Positions 1 through 7,663 of a stretch of DNA of 9,735 nucleotides are shown here, piece after piece. Source of the stretch: Phycisphaerales bacterium UBA1926 (GTDB taxonomy: Bacteria > Planctomycetota > Phycisphaerae > Phycisphaerales > UBA1924); contig DDFO01000035.1 in NCBI GenBank assembly GCA_002337215.1, positions 17,196 to 26,930 on the forward strand. The letters are read 5' to 3'. Every line of letters begins with the position of its first letter. Within the stretch, counting starts at the first letter, position 1. Position numbers and translations under genes: made by a program. The notes under the pieces are model-generated. The model did no database searches, was not told the origin of the DNA, and saw nothing but the letters and a program-made list of their open reading frames with translations.

Positions 1-1890
1 GTCGTCGATGACGCCATCGTCGTCGTCGAGAACACCACACGCATCATCGACGAGGAAGGCCTCGACCCCAAGGAGGCCGCGCGCAAGTCGATGAAGGAGA
101 TCTCGGGGCCCGTCATCGCGACAACCCTCGTGCTCCTCGCCGTCTTCGTCCCAACAGCCGTCCTCCCCGGCATCACCGGACAGCTCTACCGCCAGTTCGG
201 TGTCACCCTCTCCGTCGCCACGCTCCTCTCCAGCATCAACGCCCTCACGCTCAGCCCGGCCCTCTGCGGCGTGCTGCTCCGCAGAAGCACCGAGAAGCGG
301 TTCTTCCTTTTCCGCATCTTCAATCGCGCCATCGACACCGGCACCACCGTCTACGTATGGTCGGTCAACAAAGCCCTGCGGCTCGCCGCACTATCCGTCA
401 TCGCCTTCCTCGCGATGCTTGCCGGCGTCTGGTTCTCGTTCAAGGCCACACCGGGCGGGTTCATCCCCAACGAGGACCAGAAGACGCTCTTTGTCAACGT
501 CTCGCTCCCGCCCGCCGCGAAAGTCGCCCGGACCGACGCCGTGATGCGGAAGGTCGAGGACGAGGTCCTCGCGACCGAAGGCGTTTCGGGCGTTGTCGCA
601 ATCGGCGGCTTCAGCATCCTCACCGGCGCAAGCGAATCCAACGCGGGCACGTTCATCGTGCTCCTCGACGACTGGGACGACCGCACGACACCCGAGACCC
701 AGGTCGGTGGAATCATCGCGAACCTCACACCGCGCCTCGCCGCCATCCCAGAGGCGATCGCGTTCGCCTTCAGCCCGCCGCCCATCCAGGGGCTCGGAAA
801 CGGCGGCGGCTTCGAGATCCGGATCCAGGACCGCGCCAACCGGGGACTCGACGTCCTCGAAGACGTCACACGCGACCTCGCCGGCGCCGCCGCGCAGTCA
901 GGCAGCGTCACGAACGCCTTCTCCGGCTTCAGCGCGCGCACGCCGCAGCTCTACCTCGATATCGACCGCACCAAGGCGCAACGCCTGGGAGTCGATCTCG
1001 ACACCGTCTTCAACACCCTCTCGGCCAACCTCGGCTCCGCCTACGTCAACGACTTCAACGTCTTCGGGCGCACATACCAGGTCCGCCTGCAATCCGAGCC
1101 CGAGTACCGCATGAACCCCGAGGACGTCCTCCGCCTCAAGGTACGCGACCGCGAGGGCAACACGCTGCCAATCGACAGCATCGCGAGCATCCGCGACACC
1201 GTCGGGCCCGCAACGATCTTCCGCTACAACCTCTACCCCGCCGCCGCGATCACGGGTGACCCCGCCCCCGGCGTCAGCACGGGTCAGACCCTCAACTCGA
1301 TGGAAGCACTCGCCGTACAAACGCTCCCAGACGGGTTCGGCTACGAGTGGACCGGCACCGCCTACCAGCAGATCAAGGCGGGCGGCGCCGTACCCATCGT
1401 CTTCGCGATGGCGCTCATCTTTGTCTACCTCTTCCTCGCCGCGCAGTACGAATCGTGGATCCTCCCGTTCACCATCATGGCGACCATCCCCATCGGCATC
1501 CTCGGCGCCCTGCTCGCGACGCTGCTGAGGGGGCTCGACAACAACGTCTACACGCAGATCGGGCTCGTGCTCCTCGTCGCGCTCGTCTGCAAGAACGCGA
1601 TCCTCATCGTCGAATTCGCCGAGGAACTCCGCAGGGGCGGCAAGCCCGTCCGCGAGGCCGCCGTCGAGGCGAGCCGCCTCCGCTTCCGCCCCATCCTGAT
1701 GACCGCGCTCTCGTTCATCCTGGGCACCGCCCCGCTGCTCTTCGCGACCGGCGCCGGCGCCAACTCCCGTGTCGCCATCGGCACCGCCGTCTTCGGCGGG
1801 ATGGCCCTCTCCACCGCCATCGGCATCCTCTTCATCCCCGCCCTGTACGGCGTCATCCGCGGCATCTTCAAGGGCAAGACCACCTTCTGA
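1..1890 (+). CDS. RND (HAE1-type) multidrug efflux pump inner-membrane subunit, 5' truncated
   Basis: C-terminal 629 residues of an AcrB-like proton-driven exporter, which works as an inner-membrane trimer with a periplasmic adaptor and an outer-membrane channel. The frame is open to base 1, and the first codons read VVDDAIVVVEN, the TM4 motif that carries the paired proton-relay aspartates (fragment residues 3-4). The ATG at 91 is therefore internal. About 400 residues are missing, judged against the usual length of 1030-1050. TM5-6 follow with the conserved FVPTAVLPGITGQLYRQF block. TM7 is near residues 123-145, then comes the second large periplasmic loop, then TM8-12 from about 460. The TM10 relay lysine is present (CKNAILIVEFA, Lys531). 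The protein ends with the usual short basic tail. No frameshift or lost key residue is visible. The adaptor and channel genes are probably upstream, outside the window. Substrate cannot be told from sequence. The next gene starts 42 bases downstream and no terminator is visible between them. Confidence 0.95.
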   Translation, partial: VVDDAIVVVENTTRIIDEEGLDPKEAARKSMKEISGPVIATTLVLLAVFVPTAVLPGITGQLYRQFGVTLSVATLLSSINALTLSPALCGVLLRRSTEKRFFLFRIFNRAIDTGTTVYVWSVNKALRLAALSVIAFLAMLAGVWFSFKATPGGFIPNEDQKTLFVNVSLPPAAKVARTDAVMRKVEDEVLATEGVSGVVAIGGFSILTGASESNAGTFIVLLDDWDDRTTPETQVGGIIANLTPRLAAIPEAIAFAFSPPPIQGLGNGGGFEIRIQDRANRGLDVLEDVTRDLAGAAAQSGSVTNAFSGFSARTPQLYLDIDRTKAQRLGVDLDTVFNTLSANLGSAYVNDFNVFGRTYQVRLQSEPEYRMNPEDVLRLKVRDREGNTLPIDSIASIRDTVGPATIFRYNLYPAAAITGDPAPGVSTGQTLNSMEALAVQTLPDGFGYEWTGTAYQQIKAGGAVPIVFAMALIFVYLFLAAQYESWILPFTIMATIPIGILGALLATLLRGLDNNVYTQIGLVLLVALVCKNAILIVEFAEELRRGGKPVREAAVEASRLRFRPILMTALSFILGTAPLLFATGAGANSRVAIGTAVFGGMALSTAIGILFIPALYGVIRGIFKGKTTF

Positions 1891-1920
1891 CACAACCCGA
1901 CCCAGACGGCGCAAGTTCGG

Positions 1921-1926
1921 TATGCT
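1921..1926 (+). promoter_or_regulatory. -10-like TATGCT hexamer, possible leaderless promoter of comM
   Basis: TATGCT matches TANNNT and 4 of 6 positions of TATAAT. Its last base is 7 bases before the ATG at 1933, so transcription from it would start at or next to the start codon. The 12 bases before the ATG contain no purine-rich ribosome-binding site, in contrast to the genes on the minus strand. No convincing -35 element lies 16-18 bases upstream. Tentative. Confidence 0.35.
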
Positions 1927-1932
1927 TTCGGC

Positions 1933-3456
1933 ATGATCGCCCGCATCGAATCCTGCCTCCTCCGCGGCATCGACGCCAGCCCCTGCGAGATCGAGGTCGA
2001 CCTCGACAACCGGTCCCTGGAGAAGCAGACCATCGTCGGCCTCCCCGACGCCGCCGTCAATGAATCCCTCGACCGCGTCCGAGCCGCCCTCGGCAACGCC
2101 GGCTACCCCTTCCCACAGGGCAAGGCGGTCATCAACCTCGCGCCCGCCGATGTCCGCAAGGAAGGCCCCCTCTACGACCTCCCCATCGCGATCGGCCTGC
2201 TCGCAGCACAGGGCGTGCTCGCCTCCAGCGCCGGAGGCCTCGACCACCGCGCATGCCTCTTCGTCGGAGAACTCGCCCTCGACGGCCGGGTCCGCCCCAT
2301 CAAGGGCACCATCGCGATGGCCGCGATGGCGAAGCAGCGCGGCATGGAGGCCTTCGTCTGCCCGCTCGACAACGCCCGCGAGGCCGCCGTCGTCGAGGGG
2401 CTCAACGTCTTCGGCGTCGCAACACTCTCCGAGGTCATGGGTCTCCTCTCGGGCGAGATCGATCCAGAGCCCGAGCCCGTCCCCGACATCTCCCACATGC
2501 TCCGCACCGCCGAGGCCCCGATCGACTTCGCCGAAGTCCGAGGCCAGGAAGGCGTCAAGCGGGCCATCGTCGTCGCCGCCGCAGGCAGCCACAACCTCGT
2601 CATGCTGGGCCCCGCCGGCACCGGCAAGACCATGATGGCAAAGGCGCTCCCGGGCGTCCTTCCCCCGCTCACCAGCGACGAGGCGGTCGAGATCACACGA
2701 ATCTGGTCCGCCGCCGGCCTCCTCGAACCCGGACAGCCCCTCGTCACCCGCAGACCCGTGCGCACGCCGCATCACACCGCGTCGGCGCCCGCCATCGTGG
2801 GCGGCGGCATCATCCCCCGCGCCGGCGAGATCAGCCTCGCGCACAAGGGCGTCCTCTTCCTCGACGAACTCCCCGAGTTCAACCGAGGCGTGCTCGAGAC
2901 CCTCCGCCAGCCCATGGAGGACCACGTCGTCACCATCGCCCGCGCGCACGGAACCGTCCGCTTCCCCGCCTCCTTCATGCTCGTCGCCGCGATGAACCCC
3001 ACGCCTAAGGGCGACGTCGCACCGGGCGAGGTGGGCCGACGCGAGATGGAGCAATACCTCGCCAAGCTCTCGGGCCCGCTCCTCGACCGCATCGACATCC
3101 ACGTCGAAGCCCCGGCCGTCCCCTTCAAGGAACTCGCCGACATCCCGCGTGGCACCGACACCCAATCCATGCGGACCCAGACCACCGCCGCCCGCGCCCG
3201 CATGACGAAGCGTCAGGGCGAGGCAACCCCGAACGCCCGCCTCTCGGGCAAGCAGCTCGACGAGTACGCCGCGATGTCCGAACCCGCCCTCGCGCTGCTC
3301 GAGCAGGCCATCACCGGGCTGGGACTCAGCGCCCGCGCCTACGACAAGATCCGCCGCCTCGCACGCACGATCGCCGACCTCGACGGCAAGGACGGCATCG
3401 ACGAGACCCACATCGCAGAGGCCGTGCAGTACCGCGTGCTGGATCGCAAAGTCTGA
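1933..3456 (+). CDS. comM: ComM/YifB family Mg-chelatase-like AAA+ ATPase
   Basis: Complete protein of 507 residues, the usual length for the family. ComM is a hexameric DNA helicase that promotes branch migration when incoming single-stranded DNA recombines during natural transformation. YifB homologues occur widely, including in species not known to be competent. The N-terminal Lon-protease-like fold contains VGLPDAAVNESLDRVRAAL and the conserved block INLAPADVRKEGPLYDLPIA. The AAA+ core has Walker A GPAGTGKT (226-233), Walker B VLFLDE with Asp311-Glu312, sensor AAMNP, and the LLDRID arginine (Arg386). The C-terminal Mg-chelatase lid domain ends RLARTIADLDG...HIAEAVQYR. The cysteine cluster that follows the NP sensor in many homologues (NPCPCG...C) is absent; here it reads NPTPKGD. 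The ATG at 1933 is chosen because homology starts there (MIARIES...). It lacks a Shine-Dalgarno sequence. The stop lies 10 bases from the stop of the convergent gene. Confidence 0.93.
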   Translation: MIARIESCLLRGIDASPCEIEVDLDNRSLEKQTIVGLPDAAVNESLDRVRAALGNAGYPFPQGKAVINLAPADVRKEGPLYDLPIAIGLLAAQGVLASSAGGLDHRACLFVGELALDGRVRPIKGTIAMAAMAKQRGMEAFVCPLDNAREAAVVEGLNVFGVATLSEVMGLLSGEIDPEPEPVPDISHMLRTAEAPIDFAEVRGQEGVKRAIVVAAAGSHNLVMLGPAGTGKTMMAKALPGVLPPLTSDEAVEITRIWSAAGLLEPGQPLVTRRPVRTPHHTASAPAIVGGGIIPRAGEISLAHKGVLFLDELPEFNRGVLETLRQPMEDHVVTIARAHGTVRFPASFMLVAAMNPTPKGDVAPGEVGRREMEQYLAKLSGPLLDRIDIHVEAPAVPFKELADIPRGTDTQSMRTQTTAARARMTKRQGEATPNARLSGKQLDEYAAMSEPALALLEQAITGLGLSARAYDKIRRLARTIADLDGKDGIDETHIAEAVQYRVLDRKV

Positions 3457-3466
3457 CGGACGCCGC

Positions 3467-4138
3467 TCACCCCGCGTTCATCGACTCGATAAACGCGTTC
3501 GCCTCCGCGATCGACGCGTTCATCTCCTCGATCAGCCGGTCCACCTCGCCCTCGAGTTCGAGCACCGTCCGGTCCAGCGAAGCGATCGCCCGCGCGTTGA
3601 GGTTGTGCTTCAGAAACAGCACCTGGTCGTTGAACGCGCTCAGCACCGGGCCCATCCGCGACTCCGCGTCCTTCATCGCGTTGATCAACTGCCCGTACCG
3701 GCCGCGTGTGTCCTCAAGCTGATCCTCGCTCGCGCGGCGCAGCGACGCCGACTCGTACTGACCAAGCTCGTCTTCCCACTCGTCGAACAATGCGTCGGCC
3801 ACCCGTTCGATCCCGCGGATCCGGCCGCTGACATCCCCCGCCGCGTCCTCGCTGCGTTCCAGTTCGCGCTTCAGCCGGTTGTACGTCTTCTCGAGGTCGC
3901 CCCCGTCGTACCCCGTCAGCGCCTTGAACTCCTCGAGCGTCGTCGCGAACTGCTCTCGGGCCTCTTCCTGCTCATCCCGCGCGTCCTGCACCTGATCGAC
4001 CAGCTGCTCGCGCTTCGCGTACCCGAGTTTCTCTTTCATCGCGATCGTTGTCCCGGCGCACCCGCCGAGCGTCAACCCCGCGCCGAGCACCAACACAGCC
4101 ACACCAGCCGCGACGATTGTCCTGACGATCCGATTCAT
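3467..4138 (-). CDS. DUF2959-type coiled-coil lipoprotein
   Basis: A 223-residue protein. It begins with a lipoprotein signal peptide: MNRIVR, a hydrophobic stretch, then the lipobox LGGC with Cys27 as predicted first mature residue, so it should be lipid-anchored in the cell envelope. The rest matches my memory of the DUF2959 family (function unknown): KREQLVDQVQDARDEQEEA, then FDEWEDELGQYESASLRR, then QVLFLKHNLNARAIASL, all rich in Glu, Arg and Gln and predicted to form long coiled-coil helices. The open frame continues upstream to 4495, but that part is antisense-like Arg/Ser/Cys-rich sequence inside the preceding gene. The start at 4138 is fixed by the signal peptide and by an AGGAG site 7 bases upstream. 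It is the last gene of the minus-strand cluster and probably translationally coupled to the LamG-protein gene before it. No terminator is visible after it. A role in envelope maintenance is a guess from location only. Confidence 0.88.
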   Translation of the reverse strand: MNRIVRTIVAAGVAVLVLGAGLTLGGCAGTTIAMKEKLGYAKREQLVDQVQDARDEQEEAREQFATTLEEFKALTGYDGGDLEKTYNRLKRELERSEDAAGDVSGRIRGIERVADALFDEWEDELGQYESASLRRASEDQLEDTRGRYGQLINAMKDAESRMGPVLSAFNDQVLFLKHNLNARAIASLDRTVLELEGEVDRLIEEMNASIAEANAFIESMNAG

Positions 4139-4145
4139 TGCTCGT

Positions 4146-4150
4146 CTCCT
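4146..4150 (-). promoter_or_regulatory. Shine-Dalgarno site overlapping upstream stop codon
   Basis: On the minus strand, TAGGAGA joins the TAG stop of the LamG-protein gene (4149-4151) to an AGGAG ribosome-binding site 7 bases before the ATG at 4138. Ribosomes finishing the first gene would occupy this site, which suggests coupled translation. It also decides the start of the lipoprotein gene. Confidence 0.8.
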
Positions 4151-6038
4151 ATTCCCTCGGCTCGCGCACGATCGAGACCGATCCCTCGGTCCAGCCGTGG
4201 TGCCCGCGACCCGAATCGTCCGGGTGCGCGCCGTGATAGGCCGTGTCGAAGTGCAAGAGAAGCACCGTGTCCGTGTCGGTTTCGTGCGTCCTGGCTGGCG
4301 TGAACGCCCCCCGGTACCGCACCACCGACGACACCCGAACCTCGTCGAGCATCCCAGAGAACATCGAGACCGGATCGCCCCGCCCGTTGGGCTCGGCCCC
4401 GACGAAGAACGGCCCGTCCCGATACACCATCTCCCCTGCTTCACCCCGGCCCACCGGGACGCCATCCACAAACAGCACCGCCTCATCACCGTCACACGTC
4501 AACGCCACATGGTGCCACTCGTCCCACGCGACAGGCTCATCCAGCACCGCGAGCGACGTCCCCCGGTCCGTCCCGACAACGCCAGAAGGCAGCGTACCGC
4601 GCGGCCGACTCCACACGATCCCGATCCCCGCGCCGTCCACGTACCGCGACGCCACCACCGAGTTCCCCGTCGGCTCGCTCGACCGGACCCACGCCTCGAC
4701 CGTTGTCTCAAGCGGGCGCTCTCCCAGATCCACGCGGACCGCACCCCGACCGTTCATCGACAGCACACCGTTCGACTCCGGAGTCGCGCCCGCCGCGGCC
4801 TCCGCGCCCCGAGGGCGCATCGGCACGGCCAGCCGACTCACCACAGGCTGCTCGCCCCCGGTCGACACCGGGTACCGCGCCGTCACGAGCACCCGCACTT
4901 CCGGACGAATCCCGCCGAGCGCCGGCGCATCCGCCGCGACCGGAAGCCGAAGCGTCTGCCCCGGCGCGATCGTCCCGCTCATGCCCCGCCGCGAGAGCAC
5001 CCAGCCCTCGGGCGCGATCACCTCAACGCCGTACCCGATCCGCTCATCCGTTGGGTTCTCGAGCACGACCTCGAACGCCGCGCCGTCGCCCGGCTCAGCA
5101 CCCGCCTGCAGGAACCCCTCGATCGACGCCCAGCCCGTCTCCGCGAGCGCCCGGACCGCGTCCGCATCGTCGCCGTCGAACGCGTCCGCCGACGCCGCCG
5201 CGTCATAGGGCAACACCGTGATCTCATGCCCCCGTCTGGTGACGTGCACCAGCGTGATCGCTTGGCTCGACGCGTACTCGTGCGTCTCCGAGGCGTACGC
5301 ACCCGTCATCGAGACCGACGTATACCGCACGTTGTCCCGCTGCCGATCCTCGCGGGCGTACCGCGTTCCACCGGAGATCACCCGCGTCGCCCGCCCATCC
5401 TCGACGAACACGCGGTGCACCTCGGCCCAATCGTCGGGCACCTGGAGCCAGAGCGGCGCGTGCATCAGCACGAACACCTGGTCCGCCGCCGAACCCATGA
5501 GTTCATCCTTCAGCCAGTCGATCAGCGCGCCCCGCCCCGGCTCACCCCCTCGCAGCTCTTCACTGGGCAACGCGACGACAAGCGCCCAATCGACCGTGAA
5601 GGCGTACGCCGAGGGCCCGAATCGGGACGCATACAGCGCATCCCGATCGATCGAACCCCGCACCGCCGCGTCGAGCGGGCCACGCACCGGATACCACGGT
5701 GCACTCAGCCCGTCCATCACCGCGCGGTACGACGTCACCCGCCGTTCCCATTCATCACGCTGCCGAGCCCCGTCAACCATGTTCCCGGTGGTCATGACAA
5801 AACGAACACCGAGGTGCTCGGCCGAACGGACCGCACGCGACAGAATCTCGAGCCCCGCGTCCGAGCCCGGAACCCGGTCGCCGAACACCGCGAACGTGAA
5901 CTGCTCTACGGCCGGAGGCGATTCAAGCCGACGCGCCCCAGACTCGGGCGTCGACACACCCGGCCCCTGCGCCCACGCCGGGACAGAGCCCAACCACACC
6001 GTCATGATCACAGAAACAAGAACCGTCAGTCGCATCAT
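4149..6038 (-). CDS. Secreted metallophosphoesterase-like protein with C-terminal LamG domain
   Basis: A 629-residue exported protein. Residues 1-23 form a Sec signal peptide (hydrophobic MMRLTVLVSVIMTVWL, likely cut after AWA). Residues 46-280 follow the order of a calcineurin-like phosphoesterase: FAVFGDR (Asp54), TTGNMVDG (85-90), WYPVRGPLD, VLMHAPLW (His193), ISGGTR. Many usual metal ligands differ: DxH reads DxR, GDxxxG has Asn86, GNHD reads RGPLD, and GHxH reads GGTR. The domain may therefore be inactive or bind other ligands. Residues about 320-408 look like an Ig-like or NEW3-like beta domain (VVLENPTDERIGYGVEV). Residues 430-600 are a LamG/concanavalin-like lectin fold (TTVEAWVRSSE, DEWHHVALTCDG, GMLDEVRVSS), likely to bind carbohydrate or protein. 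The start has a GGAG site 5 bases upstream. The kinase gene ends 72 bases upstream; a weak TAGGAT hexamer at 6065-6070 could give a second promoter. Phosphoesterase ancestry is moderately sure; the LamG call is firm. Confidence 0.82.
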   Translation of the reverse strand: MMRLTVLVSVIMTVWLGSVPAWAQGPGVSTPESGARRLESPPAVEQFTFAVFGDRVPGSDAGLEILSRAVRSAEHLGVRFVMTTGNMVDGARQRDEWERRVTSYRAVMDGLSAPWYPVRGPLDAAVRGSIDRDALYASRFGPSAYAFTVDWALVVALPSEELRGGEPGRGALIDWLKDELMGSAADQVFVLMHAPLWLQVPDDWAEVHRVFVEDGRATRVISGGTRYAREDRQRDNVRYTSVSMTGAYASETHEYASSQAITLVHVTRRGHEITVLPYDAAASADAFDGDDADAVRALAETGWASIEGFLQAGAEPGDGAAFEVVLENPTDERIGYGVEVIAPEGWVLSRRGMSGTIAPGQTLRLPVAADAPALGGIRPEVRVLVTARYPVSTGGEQPVVSRLAVPMRPRGAEAAAGATPESNGVLSMNGRGAVRVDLGERPLETTVEAWVRSSEPTGNSVVASRYVDGAGIGIVWSRPRGTLPSGVVGTDRGTSLAVLDEPVAWDEWHHVALTCDGDEAVLFVDGVPVGRGEAGEMVYRDGPFFVGAEPNGRGDPVSMFSGMLDEVRVSSVVRYRGAFTPARTHETDTDTVLLLHFDTAYHGAHPDDSGRGHHGWTEGSVSIVREPRE

Positions 6039-6043
6039 GCTCG

Positions 6044-6047
6044 CTCC
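6044..6047 (-). promoter_or_regulatory. Ribosome-binding site of the LamG-protein gene
   Basis: GGAG on the minus strand, 5 bases before the first of two consecutive ATG codons (6038 and 6035). It supports initiation at the first one. Confidence 0.6.
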
Positions 6048-6110
6048 GGCCTGAGGATCACGCCATCCTACCGCCCGGGCGCGAACGGCGCACGAACGAG
6101 CGGACCGATC

Positions 6111-7616
6111 TCAAGGCCGGCCCGGCGGCTCGATCCCATGCTCACGCAGCAGCGCCTCGAGTTCCAGCACCCGATCCCGCAGAACCCGATTCTCCGGCTC
6201 GATCTCCTCCAGCCGGAGCCTGGCACGCTCGTACTCCACCCGTGTCCGCGCATCCACCGGGAATCCATCATCAGGACTCACGAGCATCGTCGTGACGATC
6301 GCGATCGCCATGCTCAGCAGCACCGCCCCCACCGCGATCGGCACCCAATAGTGCCGCAATAACTGCCGAGAGAGCGAACCGAACGTGTCCCGCTTCGCCT
6401 CGATCGGCTCGCCCGCCATCAACCGCTCGATATCCCGCGCAAAGTCCCCGGGGGTCTGGTAGCGACCCTCACGAGACTTCGCCAGCGCCTTCAGCGTGAT
6501 CGTGTCCAGCGACGGACTCACCCGCGGGTTGTGCACCGAGGGCCGAGCCGGGGTCTCACCCACGATCCGCGCCACGACCTCCGGCATCGGCCCATTGATC
6601 GTGTACGGGAACTGCCCCGTCAGCATCTGATAGAGAATCACCCCCAGCGCGTACACATCCGTGCGCACATCGATCTTCACCGCGTCGCCCCGCGCCTGCT
6701 CGGGGCTCGACCAGGGCAACGACCCCACGAACTGCCCCGTCGCGGTCATCTGCGTCGGCGCCGCGCTGACCCGGCCATCCACAGACTCGAGCTTCGCGAG
6801 CCCGAAGTCGAGGATGTGAGGCTCGCCCTCGGGCGTCACACGGATATTGCCCGGCTTGATATCCCGGTGGATCACCCCGCGCAGATGCGCCGAGTTGATC
6901 GCCCGGCAGATCTTCACAAACAGCCTCAGAATCGCATCGACGTCGAGCTCGTTCCGCTGGACATACTCATCGAGTTTCCGCCCCGCGATGTAGTCCATCA
7001 CGTAGTAGCCGCACCCACCCGCGATCCCGCTGTCATGGATCGTCACGATGTTCGGGTTGTCGAGCTGCGCGAGCACCTGGATCTCGCGCTCGAACCGGAT
7101 CCGCTCGCTCTGCCTCGCGAGCGCGCCCTCGCGCATCAGCTTGATCGCGACCTGCCGCCCCGTGCCGTCCTGCCGCGCCAGATACACCACGCCCTGCCCG
7201 CCGCGGTGCAGCTCGCGCACAATCGTGTACCCGGGGATCCCCGCCGCGAGACCGATGCCCTGCATCGCCGGACGGCTCCGGTGCTGCGCCTGCATCCGCG
7301 CCGCCTGGATCAGCCCGATCTCACTCGTACTCCGCGAACCGGGGTCGCGATCCCCATCTCGCTGGGCACCCGCCGCCGAACCACGCGAAAGATCAGCCGC
7401 AGACACGACCCGAGCACCCCTGCCCGGATCCGCCTGAGGCGATCGGTCCGACCCCGCACCGGGCTCATCCGAACGCGCCCGCCCCGACTCTTGAGCAGTC
7501 TCGGCAACCGCCCCGGAATCACCGCCCGCGCCGGATTCAGGCAGAGAAATCATCTCCGTCTCCGCCTCGCCAGGCGGAACCGCGTCGTGACTCGTTGTCG
7601 GCTTCTCGTCGCTCAC
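6111..7616 (-). CDS. Membrane-anchored Hanks-type Ser/Thr protein kinase
   Basis: A 501-residue kinase. Residues 1-125 are low-complexity (Gly, Ser, Glu, Asp, Arg) and probably disordered. The kinase domain spans about 130-405: nucleotide loop RGGQGVVY (139-145), VAIK lysine (Lys159), catalytic HRDIKPGN (Asp252), DFG (Asp270), activation segment with TQMTATGQFVGS, then WSSPEQ in place of APE, and DVYALGVILYQMLTG. All catalytic residues are present; only the first glycine of the loop motif is replaced by His137. A single membrane helix follows near 424-446 (YWVPIAVGAVLLSMAIAIV). The tail after it is short and Glu/Arg/Leu-rich (ERARLRLEEIEPENRVLRDRVLELEALL), likely a coiled coil outside the membrane. 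The PASTA, WD40 or TPR repeats common on such kinases are absent. I chose GTG 7616 because AGGGA stands 7 bases upstream. TTG at 7637 would add 7 residues but has a poorer site. It lies 47 bases after the ECF sigma gene, so the two are probably co-transcribed and functionally paired. Confidence 0.9.
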   Translation of the reverse strand: MSDEKPTTSHDAVPPGEAETEMISLPESGAGGDSGAVAETAQESGRARSDEPGAGSDRSPQADPGRGARVVSAADLSRGSAAGAQRDGDRDPGSRSTSEIGLIQAARMQAQHRSRPAMQGIGLAAGIPGYTIVRELHRGGQGVVYLARQDGTGRQVAIKLMREGALARQSERIRFEREIQVLAQLDNPNIVTIHDSGIAGGCGYYVMDYIAGRKLDEYVQRNELDVDAILRLFVKICRAINSAHLRGVIHRDIKPGNIRVTPEGEPHILDFGLAKLESVDGRVSAAPTQMTATGQFVGSLPWSSPEQARGDAVKIDVRTDVYALGVILYQMLTGQFPYTINGPMPEVVARIVGETPARPSVHNPRVSPSLDTITLKALAKSREGRYQTPGDFARDIERLMAGEPIEAKRDTFGSLSRQLLRHYWVPIAVGAVLLSMAIAIVTTMLVSPDDGFPVDARTRVEYERARLRLEEIEPENRVLRDRVLELEALLREHGIEPPGRP

Positions 7617-7623
7617 GCGCTCG

Positions 7624-7628
7624 TCCCT
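7624..7628 (-). promoter_or_regulatory. Ribosome-binding site that decides the kinase start
   Basis: AGGGA on the minus strand, 7 bases before the GTG at 7616. The in-frame TTG at 7637 has only a G-rich GGGG about 10 bases upstream, so GTG is preferred. Confidence 0.55.
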
Positions 7629-7663
7629 GCGCCCCAATCAGCGTCTGCCCCAATGCCTGGCAC

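Noticed and set aside
91..1890. Efflux gene starting at the ATG at 91
   Set aside because: The frame stays open to base 1 and the upstream codons encode the conserved VVDDAIVVVEN motif, so the gene is cut by the window edge.
898..3411. Open frame of 837 codons on the minus strand
   Set aside because: It lies antisense to the efflux and comM genes. Its Gly/Ala/Asp/Glu/Val-rich product is what C-rich third codon positions of the real genes give on the other strand, and it has no domain.
3467..4495. Longer lipoprotein gene starting at 4495
   Set aside because: The extra 119 residues overlap the preceding gene and are Arg/Ser/Cys-rich noise. The signal peptide and the AGGAG site place the start at 4138.
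4197..6362. Open frame of 721 codons on the + strand
   Set aside because: Antisense to the LamG-protein gene and the kinase end; extreme Arg/Pro/His composition and no recognisable domain. The opposite strand carries clear domains and a signal peptide.
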